Assembly: GCA_900556745.1 (NCBI GenBank)
Contig: USPU01000009.1
Span: 1 to 25,947 of the forward strand
Direction of reading: 5' to 3'
Length of the DNA: 25,947 bases
Source: an uncultured Veillonellaceae bacterium
GTDB taxonomy: Bacteria; Bacillota; Negativicutes; Veillonellales; Negativicoccaceae
The translations under genes were made by a program, and so were the position numbers. Below the pieces are notes generated by a model. It was not told the DNA's origin and ran no database searches. It saw only the letters and a program-made list of their open reading frames with translations. Each line of letters begins with the position of its first letter. The first letter of the stretch is position 1. Positions 1-8,072 of this stretch are shown here, one piece after another.

Positions 1-1
1 G

Positions 2-721
2 TACATTCTCTGCGCGGTCGTCATCCTGTTCCTGTTTGCCGAGCATATTCTGCCGATGATTCAACACATCTTCATCGGCGCGTTTAATCCGCAGGCATTG
101 GGCGGCGGTTTACTCGGCGTCACCATGAAAGAAGCCGTTCGCTTCGGTGTCGCCCGCGGCCTCTTTTCGAACGAAGCCGGCATGGGCACGACGCCGCACG
201 CGCACGCGACGGCGCTGGTCGCTCACCCGGTGCTGCAAGGCTTCACCGCATACATCGGCGTCTTCGTGGACACCATCCTGGTGTGCACCTCGACCGCGTT
301 AATTATTTTGCTTACGGGCGCTGATCAGCTCGGTTTAGACGGCGCGATGGTCACGCAAGAAGCATTTCACATCGCGTTCGGCGCCATCGGACCGAAAATC
401 ATCGCGATCTGCCTCACATTCTTCGCCTTTACGACCGTCATCGGCTGGTATTATTTCGGCGAATCGAACGTCCGCTATTTATTTAAATCAAACGCCGTTC
501 TTTACACGTATCGGGCGCTGGTCCTGGTTTTCATCGTGCTCGGCACGCTCGGCACGGTCGACCTGATCTGGAGCATGATTGACATGTTCAACGGCATTAT
601 GGTCCTTCCGAACTTAATCGCCCTCATCATCATGCACAAAGAAGTCAAAGGCATCTTGCGCGATTACGATAAAAAACGCCAGGACGGCATCCCTCTCTAC
701 GATTATGACAGCGTCGCATAA
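2..721 (+). CDS. agcS: Sodium:alanine/glycine symporter AgcS, C-terminal part (5' truncated by window)
   Basis: The reading frame is open from base 2 through the stop at 719-721, so this is the last 239 residues or so of a longer gene that begins outside the window; an internal Met at base 56 is not the start. The protein is a Na+-coupled small neutral amino acid symporter of the AgcS/SSS-type APC superfamily acting in the cytoplasmic membrane. Recognition rests on family segments such as FNPQALGGGLLGVTMKEA, RGLFSNEAGMG, the HAHATA stretch and the terminal MFNGIMVLPNLIALI block. Roughly four of five residues match the complete paralogue at 1933-3348 over the shared region, including the ending DYD-KRQDG-PLYDYD. 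A symmetric terminator follows immediately. The substrate (alanine, glycine or another) cannot be fixed from sequence. Confidence 0.93.
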   Translation, partial: YILCAVVILFLFAEHILPMIQHIFIGAFNPQALGGGLLGVTMKEAVRFGVARGLFSNEAGMGTTPHAHATALVAHPVLQGFTAYIGVFVDTILVCTSTALIILLTGADQLGLDGAMVTQEAFHIAFGAIGPKIIAICLTFFAFTTVIGWYYFGESNVRYLFKSNAVLYTYRALVLVFIVLGTLGTVDLIWSMIDMFNGIMVLPNLIALIIMHKEVKGILRDYDKKRQDGIPLYDYDSVA

Positions 722-747
722 AAAAACGCCCCGTACGGGGCGTTTTT
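722..747. terminator. Bidirectional rho-independent terminator
   Basis: A perfect palindrome CGCCCCGTACGGGGCG (727-742) is flanked by an A-run on the left and a T-run on the right, so it reads as a terminator on both strands. It ends agcS (stop at 721) and, on the minus strand, the convergent FNT gene whose stop is at 794. Confidence 0.9.
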
Positions 748-793
748 ATTATGTCTTTTGGGGCAAGCAGTATGTTACTTTTCCGTTCATAAA

Positions 794-1585
794 TTAATCC
801 ACATATTCATCCGCGCCGCGATTGAGCCAAGCGTAGACGAGTCCGATCAGCAGTCCGCCGCCGATATAGTTTCCTAGGTAGGCCAGTCCCCACTGTCGCA
901 AAATATTGCCGAAGGTAAATCCCGCGGTCGTGGCGGGCGAAAAGTGCAGCAGCGCGAACGAACCGAAGTTGGCGACGACGTGTTCAAACCCCAGGTACAC
1001 GAACATGACGATAGCCGACATGACGGTCGCCATGCGTGACGCCTGGTTCTCAATCAATAGCCATGACAGAATGGCGATATTGACAAGGAGATTGGCCAAG
1101 GTTCCCGCGAAGATGATTTCCATGCCGGATTTCGCGAGTTTTCCTTCGACCATGGTCGCCGCCATGCCCATCGCGTCGTACCCTTGCAGCGCCGACGTGT
1201 AGGAGGCGAGCCACGCGACAAAATACGCGCCGACAATGTTTCCCACGGTACACAAAATGACCATTTTAAGCGCCTTGCGAGGCGCGATCCATTGACGATA
1301 GAGTCCTGCGGTTAAGTACATCATATTGGAGGTGATAAGCTCTCCGTTTAGAAACAAAATATAAATCAGTCCCCAACAAAAAACAAAGGGGAAAACAAAT
1401 CTTCCCAAGGTGGGATGGAGCGTATTCAACACATCGCCCATGGCAAAACCCGCCAAGGAAGTCAACGTTAAAAATCCCCCGGCAAACGCGGATCGAACCA
1501 GGTACCTGGCCGGACTCTTATCGATAAGGGCCGCTTTTTTCCCGCAAGCTCCGGCGACATTTTCATTGAATTGACTGACGCGCAT
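794..1585 (-). CDS. Formate/nitrite transporter (FNT) family channel
   Basis: The product (263 aa) is a member of the FNT family of pentameric anion channels (FocA/NirC/YrhG type), which move formate, nitrite or related small monovalent anions across the cytoplasmic membrane. Six hydrophobic segments are visible. Family signatures include FLNGELITSNMM around residues 78-89, NLLVNIAI around 165-172, and GFEHVVANF around 199-207, where His202 corresponds to the conserved central pore histidine of FocA. The ATG is preceded by an AAAGGGGGGA-type RBS. The gene has its own promoter (TTGCCA-17-TATATT) and converges on the upstream agcS copy. No pyruvate-formate lyase gene is adjacent, so whether formate is the natural substrate is open. 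Confidence 0.9.
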   Translation of the reverse strand: MRVSQFNENVAGACGKKAALIDKSPARYLVRSAFAGGFLTLTSLAGFAMGDVLNTLHPTLGRFVFPFVFCWGLIYILFLNGELITSNMMYLTAGLYRQWIAPRKALKMVILCTVGNIVGAYFVAWLASYTSALQGYDAMGMAATMVEGKLAKSGMEIIFAGTLANLLVNIAILSWLLIENQASRMATVMSAIVMFVYLGFEHVVANFGSFALLHFSPATTAGFTFGNILRQWGLAYLGNYIGGGLLIGLVYAWLNRGADEYVD

Positions 1586-1633
1586 TGTATCCCCCCTTTA
1601 CTGTTGCACTCTATTGTACTGGAGTATGGCAAA

Positions 1634-1662
1634 AATATATAGGGTTATTTTTATTTTGGCAA
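1634..1662 (-). promoter_or_regulatory. Sigma-A-type promoter of the FNT gene
   Basis: On the minus strand a TTGCCA -35 box (complement of 1657-1662) and a TATATT -10 box (complement of 1634-1639) are separated by exactly 17 bp. They lie about 50 bp upstream of the FNT start codon. Confidence 0.6.
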
Positions 1663-1845
1663 ATTTTATTTTCGCGTACCGAGCGCGCAAAAAAGACTTT
1701 GCAAAAAGCTGACTCGCATCTGCGATGCATTGGTTCAAACATATTTTTCCTGTGAAGGGCAAAGTTGAATCGCATGACGTAAACAAGGCGCGGGAGGATG
1801 AAAAATACTGTCGATAACTATTTGGCAAAATAAATTATTTTCTCC
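1663..1845. other. Intergenic region between divergent FNT and agcS promoters
   Basis: The whole gap from 1586 to 1932 has no convincing gene. It holds the FNT promoter (1634-1662), the agcS promoter (1846-1874) and AT-rich sequence between them. The word TGGCAA occurs at 1627, 1657 and 1823, with its complement at 1846; two of these four are accounted for as TTGCCA -35 boxes. A possible 76-codon minus-strand frame here has no good RBS and overlaps the promoters, so I do not call it. Confidence 0.5.
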
Positions 1846-1874
1846 TTGCCATTTTTTTATGATCGTGATACACT
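1846..1874 (+). promoter_or_regulatory. Sigma-A-type promoter of the second agcS
   Basis: TTGCCA (1846-1851), a 17-bp spacer and TACACT (1869-1874) form a good vegetative promoter about 58 bp before the ATG at 1933. No glycine-riboswitch-like aptamer fits in the short leader. Confidence 0.6.
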
Positions 1875-1932
1875 TAATCCAATTTATTTGTATTTTTAAC
1901 AAGGTCAATTGTTTTTATGGGGGAGAATATTT

Positions 1933-3348
1933 ATGGCTGAACTTTTGGGACTGTGGTCCCAATTCGTGGCATCCGTCAATGAAATTTTGTGGGGTTCCGT
2001 ACTGATGTACGCGTTGGTCGGCGTCGGTCTGTTTTTTACCGTGTATCTCGGCGCGCCGCAGTTCCGTCGTTTCGGTCCGGCCGTGCGGCAGGTATTCGGT
2101 CGCTTGTATAAAGAGCAGCATACCGATCGCGACGGTCGTACTATCTCCTCTTTCCAAGCGCTGGCGGTGGCTATTTCCGCCCAGGTCGGCACGGGCAACG
2201 TCGCCGGTGTCGCGACCGCGATTATGGCGGGCGGTCCGGGCGCGATTTTTTGGATGTGGCTGTCCGCGCTGTTCGGCATGGGCACGATCTTTGCCGAAGC
2301 GATTTTGGCGCAAAAGTATCGCGTGGAAGTGGCGGGTAAATTTATCGGCGGACCCGCGTTTTACATCTCGCGCGGTTTGGCGCCTGTCATCGGCAAAGGC
2401 TGGGCGAAATTTCTCGCCGGCTTCTTCGCCGTTTCGATTATCATCGCGCTAGGCTTTATCGGCATCATGGTGCAGTCCAATTCGATCGCGGGCGCCGTCA
2501 ACAACGCTTTCGGTCTGGACCCGCTGATGATCGGCGTCGTGATCGCGGTCTTCGCAGGCTTAATCTTCATCGGCGGCATTCATCGGATCGCGCATTTCGC
2601 GCAGCTCATCGTACCGCTGATGGCGGTGATTTACATTTTGTGCGCGCTGGTGATTCTGTTCCTCTATGCGGGAGAAATCTTGCCGATGCTTAAGCATATC
2701 GTTGTGGGCGCATTCAACCCGCAGGCGCTTGGCGGCGGTCTCTTGGGCGTCACGATGAAAGAAGCGATTCGCTTCGGCGTCGCCCGCGGCCTCTTTTCGA
2801 ACGAAGCCGGCATGGGCTCTACGCCGCACGCGCACGCGACCGCGCTCGTCGCGCATCCGGTGTTGCAAGGCTTTACCGCGTTCATCGGCGTCTTTGTCGA
2901 CACCATGCTGATCTGCACTTCGACCGCGCTGATTATTCTTTTAACCGGCGCGGATCAACTCGGCCTCAGCGGCGCGCTCGTCACGCAGGAAGCATTTCAC
3001 ACCGCCTTCGGTGAAGTCGGTCCGATGATCATCGCGACTTGCCTCACGTTCTTCGCCTTCACTACGGTCATCGGCTGGTACTACTTCGGCGAGTCGAATA
3101 TCCGCTTCCTTTTCCGCTCGCCCGCGGCTCTGAATGTTTATCGCGTGCTCGTGCTCGCCTTTATCGTGCTCGGCACACTGGGCAAGGTCGAACTCGTTTG
3201 GGATATGAGTGATATGTTCAACGGCATCATGGTGCTCCCGAACTTGATCGCGCTGATTCTCTTGCATAAGGAAATCAAAGCCGTGTTGCGCGATTATGAT
3301 GAAAAACGCCAAGACGGTCTGCCGCTGTACGATTACGACAATGTGTAA
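1933..3348 (+). CDS. agcS: Sodium:alanine/glycine symporter AgcS (complete)
   Basis: This 471-residue integral membrane protein belongs to the AgcS alanine or glycine:cation symporter family and imports small neutral amino acids with sodium. The diagnostic N-terminal block GTGNVAGVATAIMAGGPGA followed by FWMW lies at about residues 87-109, and FNPQALGGGLLGVTMKEA and RGLFSNEAGMG lie in the second half. Length is normal for the family. I chose the ATG at 1933 because GGGGGAGA ends about 8 bases upstream; an in-frame TTG at 1909 would add eight residues without an RBS. It is a close paralogue of the truncated agcS at the window start, from which it is separated only by the FNT gene. It has its own promoter and ends at a symmetric terminator shared with the convergent cysteine hydrolase gene. 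Confidence 0.95.
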   Translation: MAELLGLWSQFVASVNEILWGSVLMYALVGVGLFFTVYLGAPQFRRFGPAVRQVFGRLYKEQHTDRDGRTISSFQALAVAISAQVGTGNVAGVATAIMAGGPGAIFWMWLSALFGMGTIFAEAILAQKYRVEVAGKFIGGPAFYISRGLAPVIGKGWAKFLAGFFAVSIIIALGFIGIMVQSNSIAGAVNNAFGLDPLMIGVVIAVFAGLIFIGGIHRIAHFAQLIVPLMAVIYILCALVILFLYAGEILPMLKHIVVGAFNPQALGGGLLGVTMKEAIRFGVARGLFSNEAGMGSTPHAHATALVAHPVLQGFTAFIGVFVDTMLICTSTALIILLTGADQLGLSGALVTQEAFHTAFGEVGPMIIATCLTFFAFTTVIGWYYFGESNIRFLFRSPAALNVYRVLVLAFIVLGTLGKVELVWDMSDMFNGIMVLPNLIALILLHKEIKAVLRDYDEKRQDGLPLYDYDNV

Positions 3349-3362
3349 ACTTTCTGTATACC

Positions 3363-3390
3363 AAAAAAGCACTCCGCGGAGTGCTTTTTT
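3363..3390. terminator. Bidirectional rho-independent terminator
   Basis: The perfect inverted repeat AAAAAAGCACTCCG / CGGAGTGCTTTTTT (14-bp arms, no loop) sits between the stops of agcS (3348) and the convergent hydrolase (3401). T-runs on both strands allow it to serve both genes. Confidence 0.9.
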
Positions 3391-3400
3391 ATTGCGTATT

Positions 3401-3919
3401 TTATTCTACACGGCAACCCAAAACGGATTCCATTTGAGAAAGCGCAAAGGCGTGCGCCTCCGCGTCAAAGCTTGCGACCAAATGGCTCGGCACGCGCACC
3501 TCATAGCCGAAGTTACGCGCGTCAGCGGCGGTGAAAAAGACGCAGATATTGGTGCAGACGCCGCTCAACGTGAGTTCGGTCACGCCGCGTTCCCGCAGGC
3601 AAAGATCCAAACTCGTGCCGAAAAAGCCGCTGTAACGACGTTTCGGTAAGACGATATCGTCGGCCTGCGGCGCGAGCTCCGCGATGATTTCCGCGCCCGG
3701 CGTACCCGCCACGCAATGCGGCGGAAACATTTGAAACTCCGGATCATCTTCCCGGTGATTGTCGCACAAATAAATGACGGGAGTGCCCGCTTTACGTGCC
3801 GCCGCGATTTCCGCTCGCAACGCCGGCACAATCGCCTGTCCCGCCGGCCCGCAAGTCAATTTTCCGTCCGGCGCGATAAAATCTTCGAGCATATCAATCA
3901 CAATCAGTGCTTTCCCCAT
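3401..3919 (-). CDS. Cysteine hydrolase, isochorismatase/nicotinamidase fold
   Basis: The 172-residue protein has the isochorismatase-like hydrolase fold that includes nicotinamidase (PncA) and related amidases. The family triad is visible: Asp9 in ALIVIDMLEDF, Lys93 in LPKRRYSGFFGT and Cys126 in GVCTNICVFFTAADA. A DNHREDD segment at residues 53-59 resembles the metal-site loop of nicotinamidases. It is shorter than E. coli PncA, and the sequence does not say whether the substrate is nicotinamide, a ureide or something else, so no gene symbol is given. Its ATG begins 3 bases after the mscL stop, and its RBS would lie inside the end of mscL, suggesting translational coupling. The shared palindromic terminator is just downstream. 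Confidence 0.87.
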   Translation of the reverse strand: MGKALIVIDMLEDFIAPDGKLTCGPAGQAIVPALRAEIAAARKAGTPVIYLCDNHREDDPEFQMFPPHCVAGTPGAEIIAELAPQADDIVLPKRRYSGFFGTSLDLCLRERGVTELTLSGVCTNICVFFTAADARNFGYEVRVPSHLVASFDAEAHAFALSQMESVLGCRVE

Positions 3920-3922
3920 CTC

Positions 3923-4369
3923 TTAACGCGCCTCTGCCGGTTCATTCAGCTGCGATGTGCAGTGCGGGCAACGAGTCGCGGAAATCGCAATCTTCGTTTT
4001 GCAGAACGGACATTCTTTTTCCGTTTCTTCGACCGCTTCCGGTTTTTTGAATTTCATCAACGCGCGCAAAACCAGGAAAATGACTGCCGCGATAATCAGA
4101 AAATCAATGCAGTTATTGATAAAAAGGCCGTACTTGATCACCGGCGCGCCGGCGGCTTCCGCGTCCGCGAGCGATGCGTAATGGGTCTTCGACAAGCTCA
4201 TATACAGGCCCTTGAAGTCGACGCCGGCCAAAAGCACTCCGATCGGCGGCATCACAATGTCGTTGACGAACGAACTGACGATTTTACCGAATGCGCCGCC
4301 GATAATGATACCGACGGCCATGTCGATAACATTGCCGCGCATGATAAACGCTTTAAAATCATTCCACAT
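3923..4369 (-). CDS. mscL: Large-conductance mechanosensitive channel MscL with C-terminal zinc ribbon
   Basis: The 148-residue protein is the homopentameric tension-gated channel that releases solutes upon hypo-osmotic shock. The N-terminal helix and TM1 are characteristic: [20 protein letters not shown], then [26 protein letters not shown]2 is [20 protein letters not shown] around residues 85-104. The C-terminus carries a CPFC...CPHC zinc ribbon (Cys120, 123, 134, 137), an extension found in a subset of Firmicutes MscL proteins and absent from E. coli MscL. The start has an AAAGGGGGAG RBS and a promoter immediately upstream. It is the first gene of a two-gene unit with the cysteine hydrolase. 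Confidence 0.97.
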   Translation of the reverse strand: MWNDFKAFIMRGNVIDMAVGIIIGGAFGKIVSSFVNDIVMPPIGVLLAGVDFKGLYMSLSKTHYASLADAEAAGAPVIKYGLFINNCIDFLIIAAVIFLVLRALMKFKKPEAVEETEKECPFCKTKIAISATRCPHCTSQLNEPAEAR

Positions 4370-4414
4370 AGTAGCTCCCCCTTTGAAGTGAACGAAAAAG
4401 GTTCATTTGTTCTC

Positions 4415-4443
4415 ATTGTAGAATACCGATGAAATATTTTCAA
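4415..4443 (-). promoter_or_regulatory. mscL: Promoter of mscL
   Basis: On the minus strand TTGAAA (complement of 4438-4443), a 17-bp spacer and TACAAT (complement of 4415-4420) give a near-consensus sigma-A promoter about 45 bp before the mscL ATG. An inverted repeat TGAAC-N7-GTTCA (4389-4405) lies just downstream of the expected transcription start and could be an operator or a small leader hairpin. Confidence 0.65.
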
Positions 4444-4450
4444 TCAAATT

Positions 4451-5698
4451 TTATAAATATTCTAAAAACGCGCCGTAACCGATCAGCGCCAGCCATGCCA
4501 GCGCGCCGATCACCGCGCCGACGTACGCTCCGTTGATGCGTATCTTCGCCAATTCATCGGCCACTTTAGTGAAAATAAAATGATTCAGCATCTTCTCGTC
4601 GTAAACGCTGAGCACCTGTTCCGCCACCTCGCCGAGACGGCCGTGTTCGCGCGCCAGCCATTCCGCGAAATACCCGCGCAGCGCTCGATCGAGTCGGGCT
4701 CGCTGCTCCGCGTCGGCAAAGAAACGGTCGATGCCGTGCAAAACCGCATCCGCCACCACTTGTGAAAAGCGTGATCCGTACGCGCTCGGCGTGAGATATT
4801 TTTCGGCGAAATCGTCCCCGATGACTTCCCACCACTTCTCGAGTGGCAGCAGCGCCGCCGCCTGGCGCTGCCACAACAGTAAATCGTTCGCGTGCGCCGG
4901 CGTTTGCCATTCGGTTTGCCACTGCGACCAATAGCGCAAGACTGCTTGCGGTATGGTGTCTTGTTTTCTCAATTTCTCCTGCAGTAATGTCTGCAAGGTT
5001 TGCGCCAGCGCGTCGTAATCGACCATGCCCGTCGCTTCGCCGACGATGCGCACCCACTTCGTCACGCCCTCTGTTTCTGCGCGCGCCAGCCGACGCAATT
5101 CGCCGGCCAGCCGCACGGTAAAAGCGGGTGTCGCAACGGCCTGCAACAGACGCTTGCGCAAGGGTTGCCAAACCACATTTTCGGCGTCCTCTTGCGATAC
5201 TTCCGCGAGCGCCGTGGCGGCCATCGGCACCGTCCCGAGCACCTGCCGCGTCCAGGCGGCCAGCGTGCGCGCCCACTCCTCCGGTTGCGGCTGCGGCAAA
5301 CGCTGCTCGACTTGCCGTCGCGCGCACTCCCAAAAGGCGCGGCGATGTTCCGGATCGCGCCACCACTGCGCGAGATAGTCAGTCGGTTGCCATTGATTGA
5401 GTTCTGATTCCCAAAGTTCACGACGCAGCAATTTTTCTTCCAGCAATTGCCGCAAGCCGCGAATTAATTTTTCCCGCTGCCGCGGGATCAGCGCCGTGTG
5501 AAACGGTATGCCGAGCGGTTTCGTGAAAAGCGCCATGACCGCGAACCAATCGGCGACGCTGCCAATCAGCGCCGCTTGCGCGATATAGTAAAGCCATTCG
5601 CTCCACCATTGCCGCGTCCAGGCGAATAAGGCAAACGCCGCGGCGAAAAAGAGGACGCTCCCCCACAAAAAACGTTGGGCCAGTTGCCATGTACGCAT
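4451..5698 (-). CDS. DUF445 family membrane protein (second of tandem pair)
   Basis: The product (415 aa) belongs to the DUF445 family (E. coli YjiN, B. subtilis YheB relatives), whose biochemical role is not established. It has hydrophobic segments near the N-terminus (about residues 10-28 and 35-50), the family block DWFAVMALFTKPLGIPFHT followed by LIPRQREKL, a long charged, mostly helical middle, and a C-terminal IRINGAYVGAVIGALAWLAL membrane segment. This is probably a membrane-anchored protein with a large soluble domain. Its ATG overlaps the stop of the preceding DUF445 gene by one base (TGATG), so translation is probably coupled. No clear terminator follows before the mscL promoter, so read-through into mscL is possible. 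Confidence 0.88.
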   Translation of the reverse strand: MRTWQLAQRFLWGSVLFFAAAFALFAWTRQWWSEWLYYIAQAALIGSVADWFAVMALFTKPLGIPFHTALIPRQREKLIRGLRQLLEEKLLRRELWESELNQWQPTDYLAQWWRDPEHRRAFWECARRQVEQRLPQPQPEEWARTLAAWTRQVLGTVPMAATALAEVSQEDAENVVWQPLRKRLLQAVATPAFTVRLAGELRRLARAETEGVTKWVRIVGEATGMVDYDALAQTLQTLLQEKLRKQDTIPQAVLRYWSQWQTEWQTPAHANDLLLWQRQAAALLPLEKWWEVIGDDFAEKYLTPSAYGSRFSQVVADAVLHGIDRFFADAEQRARLDRALRGYFAEWLAREHGRLGEVAEQVLSVYDEKMLNHFIFTKVADELAKIRINGAYVGAVIGALAWLALIGYGAFLEYL

Positions 5699-6933
5699 CA
5701 GAAACCGCCTCCCAACATCGCGTGCCCGAGCACATAAAAAACCGCTCCCAACACGCCGCCGATCAACGTGCCGTTGAGGCGGATCATCTGCAAATCGTCA
5801 CTGACTTTGGCTTCGATCAAGTCGGAGAGTTCGCGCGCGCTGTACGGCGCTAACGCCGCCTGCGCCCATGTTCCGAAATACGGCTGCACCAGCGGCAACA
5901 TTTTGGCAAGCGTCACAAAGAGCAGTCGTTCCAACTTACGAATCCGCACCGGATCCTGCCGCGCCGCGGTGAGCCAGCGCACCGCCAATGTCGCGAGCGT
6001 CTGCGCAAACGCGTGACGACGCTTCGGCGTAACGATCAGATCAAATAAAACCTGACTGTCCATCGGTATGTTTGTCGCCAAAAGCGGCGCGACCGCGTCC
6101 GTGATTTGCCGACGCAAACGCCGATCGTTTTGCAGGCGCGCGACCGCCATCGTCACCATGTCGTCAAACGCCGCGCCGATCATCGTCGTCGGCCGCGCCA
6201 AATCCGCCGCGGCGCGGGCCAGTCGCTCCTGTAAAAAGACGCCGACCGTGCTCGGCGTTTCCCCCTGCGTGCGCAGCGCTTCCCGCCAAAGTTTCGCGCG
6301 TACGGGATGTTCCGCCGCCAAAAGCGTCATGAATTGCTTGTATTGCGCAGTCAAAAATTCCGCCGTCGACGCCGCGTTAACGCGGGACTGCAGCCATTGC
6401 GCCAATCGTTCGCGACCGCTTGCATTGTCTTCTTTTTGCCAGAGCAATAACGCTTCCGCCGCGACATCCGCCGGCCATTGCGCGGTCAAAATCCGCAAGC
6501 GCTGCGGCTCCCATTCATACTGCAAGAGATCCGTCGAAAGGCCGTCGGGAAGGGTTTCAAAAAGCGTTGTAAGCGCCCGAACAAAGCGTTCCGTATCGCG
6601 TTCCCAAAGAGTGATCAGGTACGGCAACGGAGAATGCGCTTTCAACGCCCGATAGAGATGACGCGGTGTCAACAATTCATCTTTAACCATCGTGCCCGCC
6701 ATCGTCATGATTTTTTCCCGACTGCGCGGCAACCACTCTGTTTGCCACGGAATCCCCAGAGGACGACGAAAAAGAGCGGTCACGGCGTACCAATCCGCCA
6801 GACCGCCCACCAATGCCGCCAGTGCCGTATGCACGCCAAAACCGCCCCAAAACGTAAACCGCGCGGGGTAGCAGGAAAGCACGATGACAGCGCACAACAG
6901 AAGCACGCCCGTCGCCATCCTTCGACGCGTCAT
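5698..6933 (-). CDS. DUF445 family membrane protein (first of tandem pair)
   Basis: A 411-residue DUF445 protein with the same plan as its downstream neighbour: N-terminal membrane segments, the motif GGLADWYAVTALFRRPLGIP with a LPRSREKI follow-up, a long helical soluble region and a C-terminal IRLNGTLIGGVLGAVFYVLG membrane segment. The two proteins are clearly paralogous in these blocks but diverged elsewhere, which suggests an old duplication and possibly a hetero-oligomer. I chose the ATG at 6933, which has AGGAG 6 bases upstream and overlaps the preceding stop by one base (TGATG); an in-frame TTG at 6966 would add 11 residues without an RBS. Function unknown. Confidence 0.87.
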   Translation of the reverse strand: MTRRRMATGVLLLCAVIVLSCYPARFTFWGGFGVHTALAALVGGLADWYAVTALFRRPLGIPWQTEWLPRSREKIMTMAGTMVKDELLTPRHLYRALKAHSPLPYLITLWERDTERFVRALTTLFETLPDGLSTDLLQYEWEPQRLRILTAQWPADVAAEALLLWQKEDNASGRERLAQWLQSRVNAASTAEFLTAQYKQFMTLLAAEHPVRAKLWREALRTQGETPSTVGVFLQERLARAAADLARPTTMIGAAFDDMVTMAVARLQNDRRLRRQITDAVAPLLATNIPMDSQVLFDLIVTPKRRHAFAQTLATLAVRWLTAARQDPVRIRKLERLLFVTLAKMLPLVQPYFGTWAQAALAPYSARELSDLIEAKVSDDLQMIRLNGTLIGGVLGAVFYVLGHAMLGGGF

Positions 6934-7226
6934 CAGCGACTCCTGCCGCCGCCCGCCATCGACCAAATAAAGAGCGCGATAAAGGCGAGGTTGGCCATCA
7001 TGCTCGACATCCAGCCGAGCGCCGCCAAAATATTAATCACCGTCAAGCCGAAAATAAACAGCATGCCCGCCCGCATATCCACGCGCGGATCGCGCCGCAA
7101 AATAAAATAACTCGCGATAAAAATACCCACATTGACCCCGATCGCCACGACCAGCGTCGGGTACATATGAATAATGAAACTTCCGGCCAGCATGACGACC
7201 AGAATATATAACCAACTGTTTGTCAT
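6933..7226 (-). CDS. Small multi-pass membrane protein, unknown function
   Basis: This 97-residue protein starts MTNSWLYILVVMLAG and is hydrophobic over most of its length, with about three to four likely membrane helices separated by a basic RRDPRVDMR turn. I do not recognise a family. The ATG at 7226 has AAAGGAG about 8 bases upstream; the same frame stays open further upstream, but that part overlaps the MBL gene in another frame and looks non-coding. It begins one base after the MBL-hydrolase stop and its own stop overlaps the start of the first DUF445 gene, so it is embedded in a translationally coupled operon and may work with the DUF445 pair in the membrane. Confidence 0.78.
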   Translation of the reverse strand: MTNSWLYILVVMLAGSFIIHMYPTLVVAIGVNVGIFIASYFILRRDPRVDMRAGMLFIFGLTVINILAALGWMSSMMANLAFIALFIWSMAGGGRSR

Positions 7227-7227
7227 C

Positions 7228-7920
7228 TTACACTCCTTTACGCACATCGCCGTCGTTAAGACCCGTCCAGACCGCGACATCGGCGAAACGCCAGGAAAAA
7301 TACAGCGACGGCTGCCACGGCGCGCCGTTGCGATGGATCGGCACCAATAAACGCGCCGGCGTCTGCTTTTGCAAATATTCAATAACGCCCCATTCCTGCG
7401 CCGGACCTTGGCGATCATCCACCGGAAAGAAAACGATATCCGCGCCATGTTCGACCGCGGGCGCAAGTTCCCGGAAGAAAAGCGCGCGCATGTCCCGATT
7501 CGCCGCGTCCGTATCGCCGGTCCAGTGCCACCAGTTCAAATCGCCCGCGTGAAACACGCTCAACTCCGACCAACTCACATGGTACGACGCGCCCGCGTCC
7601 GTCGAGCCGTACACGCGGATCGTCATATCAGAAAGCGTCAGCGTATCGCCCGCGCTGACATACTCCGTCTTGGCCGCGGGATACGCCGCATCGCGGCAAT
7701 CTTTTTCCAGCACGAAACGGGCCGCGCGTTCGCCGTATTCTTTCCCGTAGCGCGGCGCGAAATGATCGCCGTGCGCATGCGTGACAAAAAAATACAAGGT
7801 TTTTTTCGTCCGGGCCAACCTTTCCAAATGCCTTGCGGGATCCTGCCAGGGATCAAACACCAACACGCGATCGTCCGTTTCCAGCGCGACGCCGCTGTGG
7901 GCCAATAAATAAATATTCAT
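7228..7920 (-). CDS. MBL-fold metallo-hydrolase (UlaG/COG2220-like)
   Basis: The 230-residue cytoplasmic protein has the metallo-beta-lactamase fold. The metal-binding THAHGDHF motif lies at residues 47-54 (His48, His50, Asp52, His53), preceded by VLVFDPW, and later HAGDLNWW and VPIHRNG supply the usual distal ligands. The N-terminal HSGVALE...VFDP layout is like the COG2220/UlaG group, whose members hydrolyse phosphoesters, lactones or amides, so the substrate is open. I chose the ATG at 7920 because GGAG lies 6 bases upstream; in-frame upstream codons reach 7989 but have no RBS. It is the first gene of the MBL, small membrane protein, DUF445, DUF445 operon. A TATAAT box (complement of 8024-8029) lies upstream, but I see no good -35 box. 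Confidence 0.87.
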   Translation of the reverse strand: MNIYLLAHSGVALETDDRVLVFDPWQDPARHLERLARTKKTLYFFVTHAHGDHFAPRYGKEYGERAARFVLEKDCRDAAYPAAKTEYVSAGDTLTLSDMTIRVYGSTDAGASYHVSWSELSVFHAGDLNWWHWTGDTDAANRDMRALFFRELAPAVEHGADIVFFPVDDRQGPAQEWGVIEYLQKQTPARLLVPIHRNGAPWQPSLYFSWRFADVAVWTGLNDGDVRKGV

Positions 7921-8072
7921 TCCATTCTCCATAGTGGACCGCCAAGCGTTTTCGCGGATGCGGAAAAGCGCAGCGCCGCGTAAATTCACGATCCGCCGAC
8001 AATATCACTTTATTTTTCTATTTATTATAACACAGCAACCTCATCGCACTTTCCATCTGTCGCACACAACAG

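Noticed and set aside
1598..1828. A 76-codon minus-strand frame in the FNT-agcS spacer
   Set aside because: It would start at TTG with a poorly spaced RBS, overlaps the FNT promoter and does not resemble any protein I recognise.
1627..1851. TGGCAA words repeated in the FNT-agcS spacer as possible operator repeats
   Set aside because: Two of the four sites are explained as TTGCCA -35 boxes with correct 17-bp spacing to -10 boxes; the remaining two are too few to propose a regulator site.
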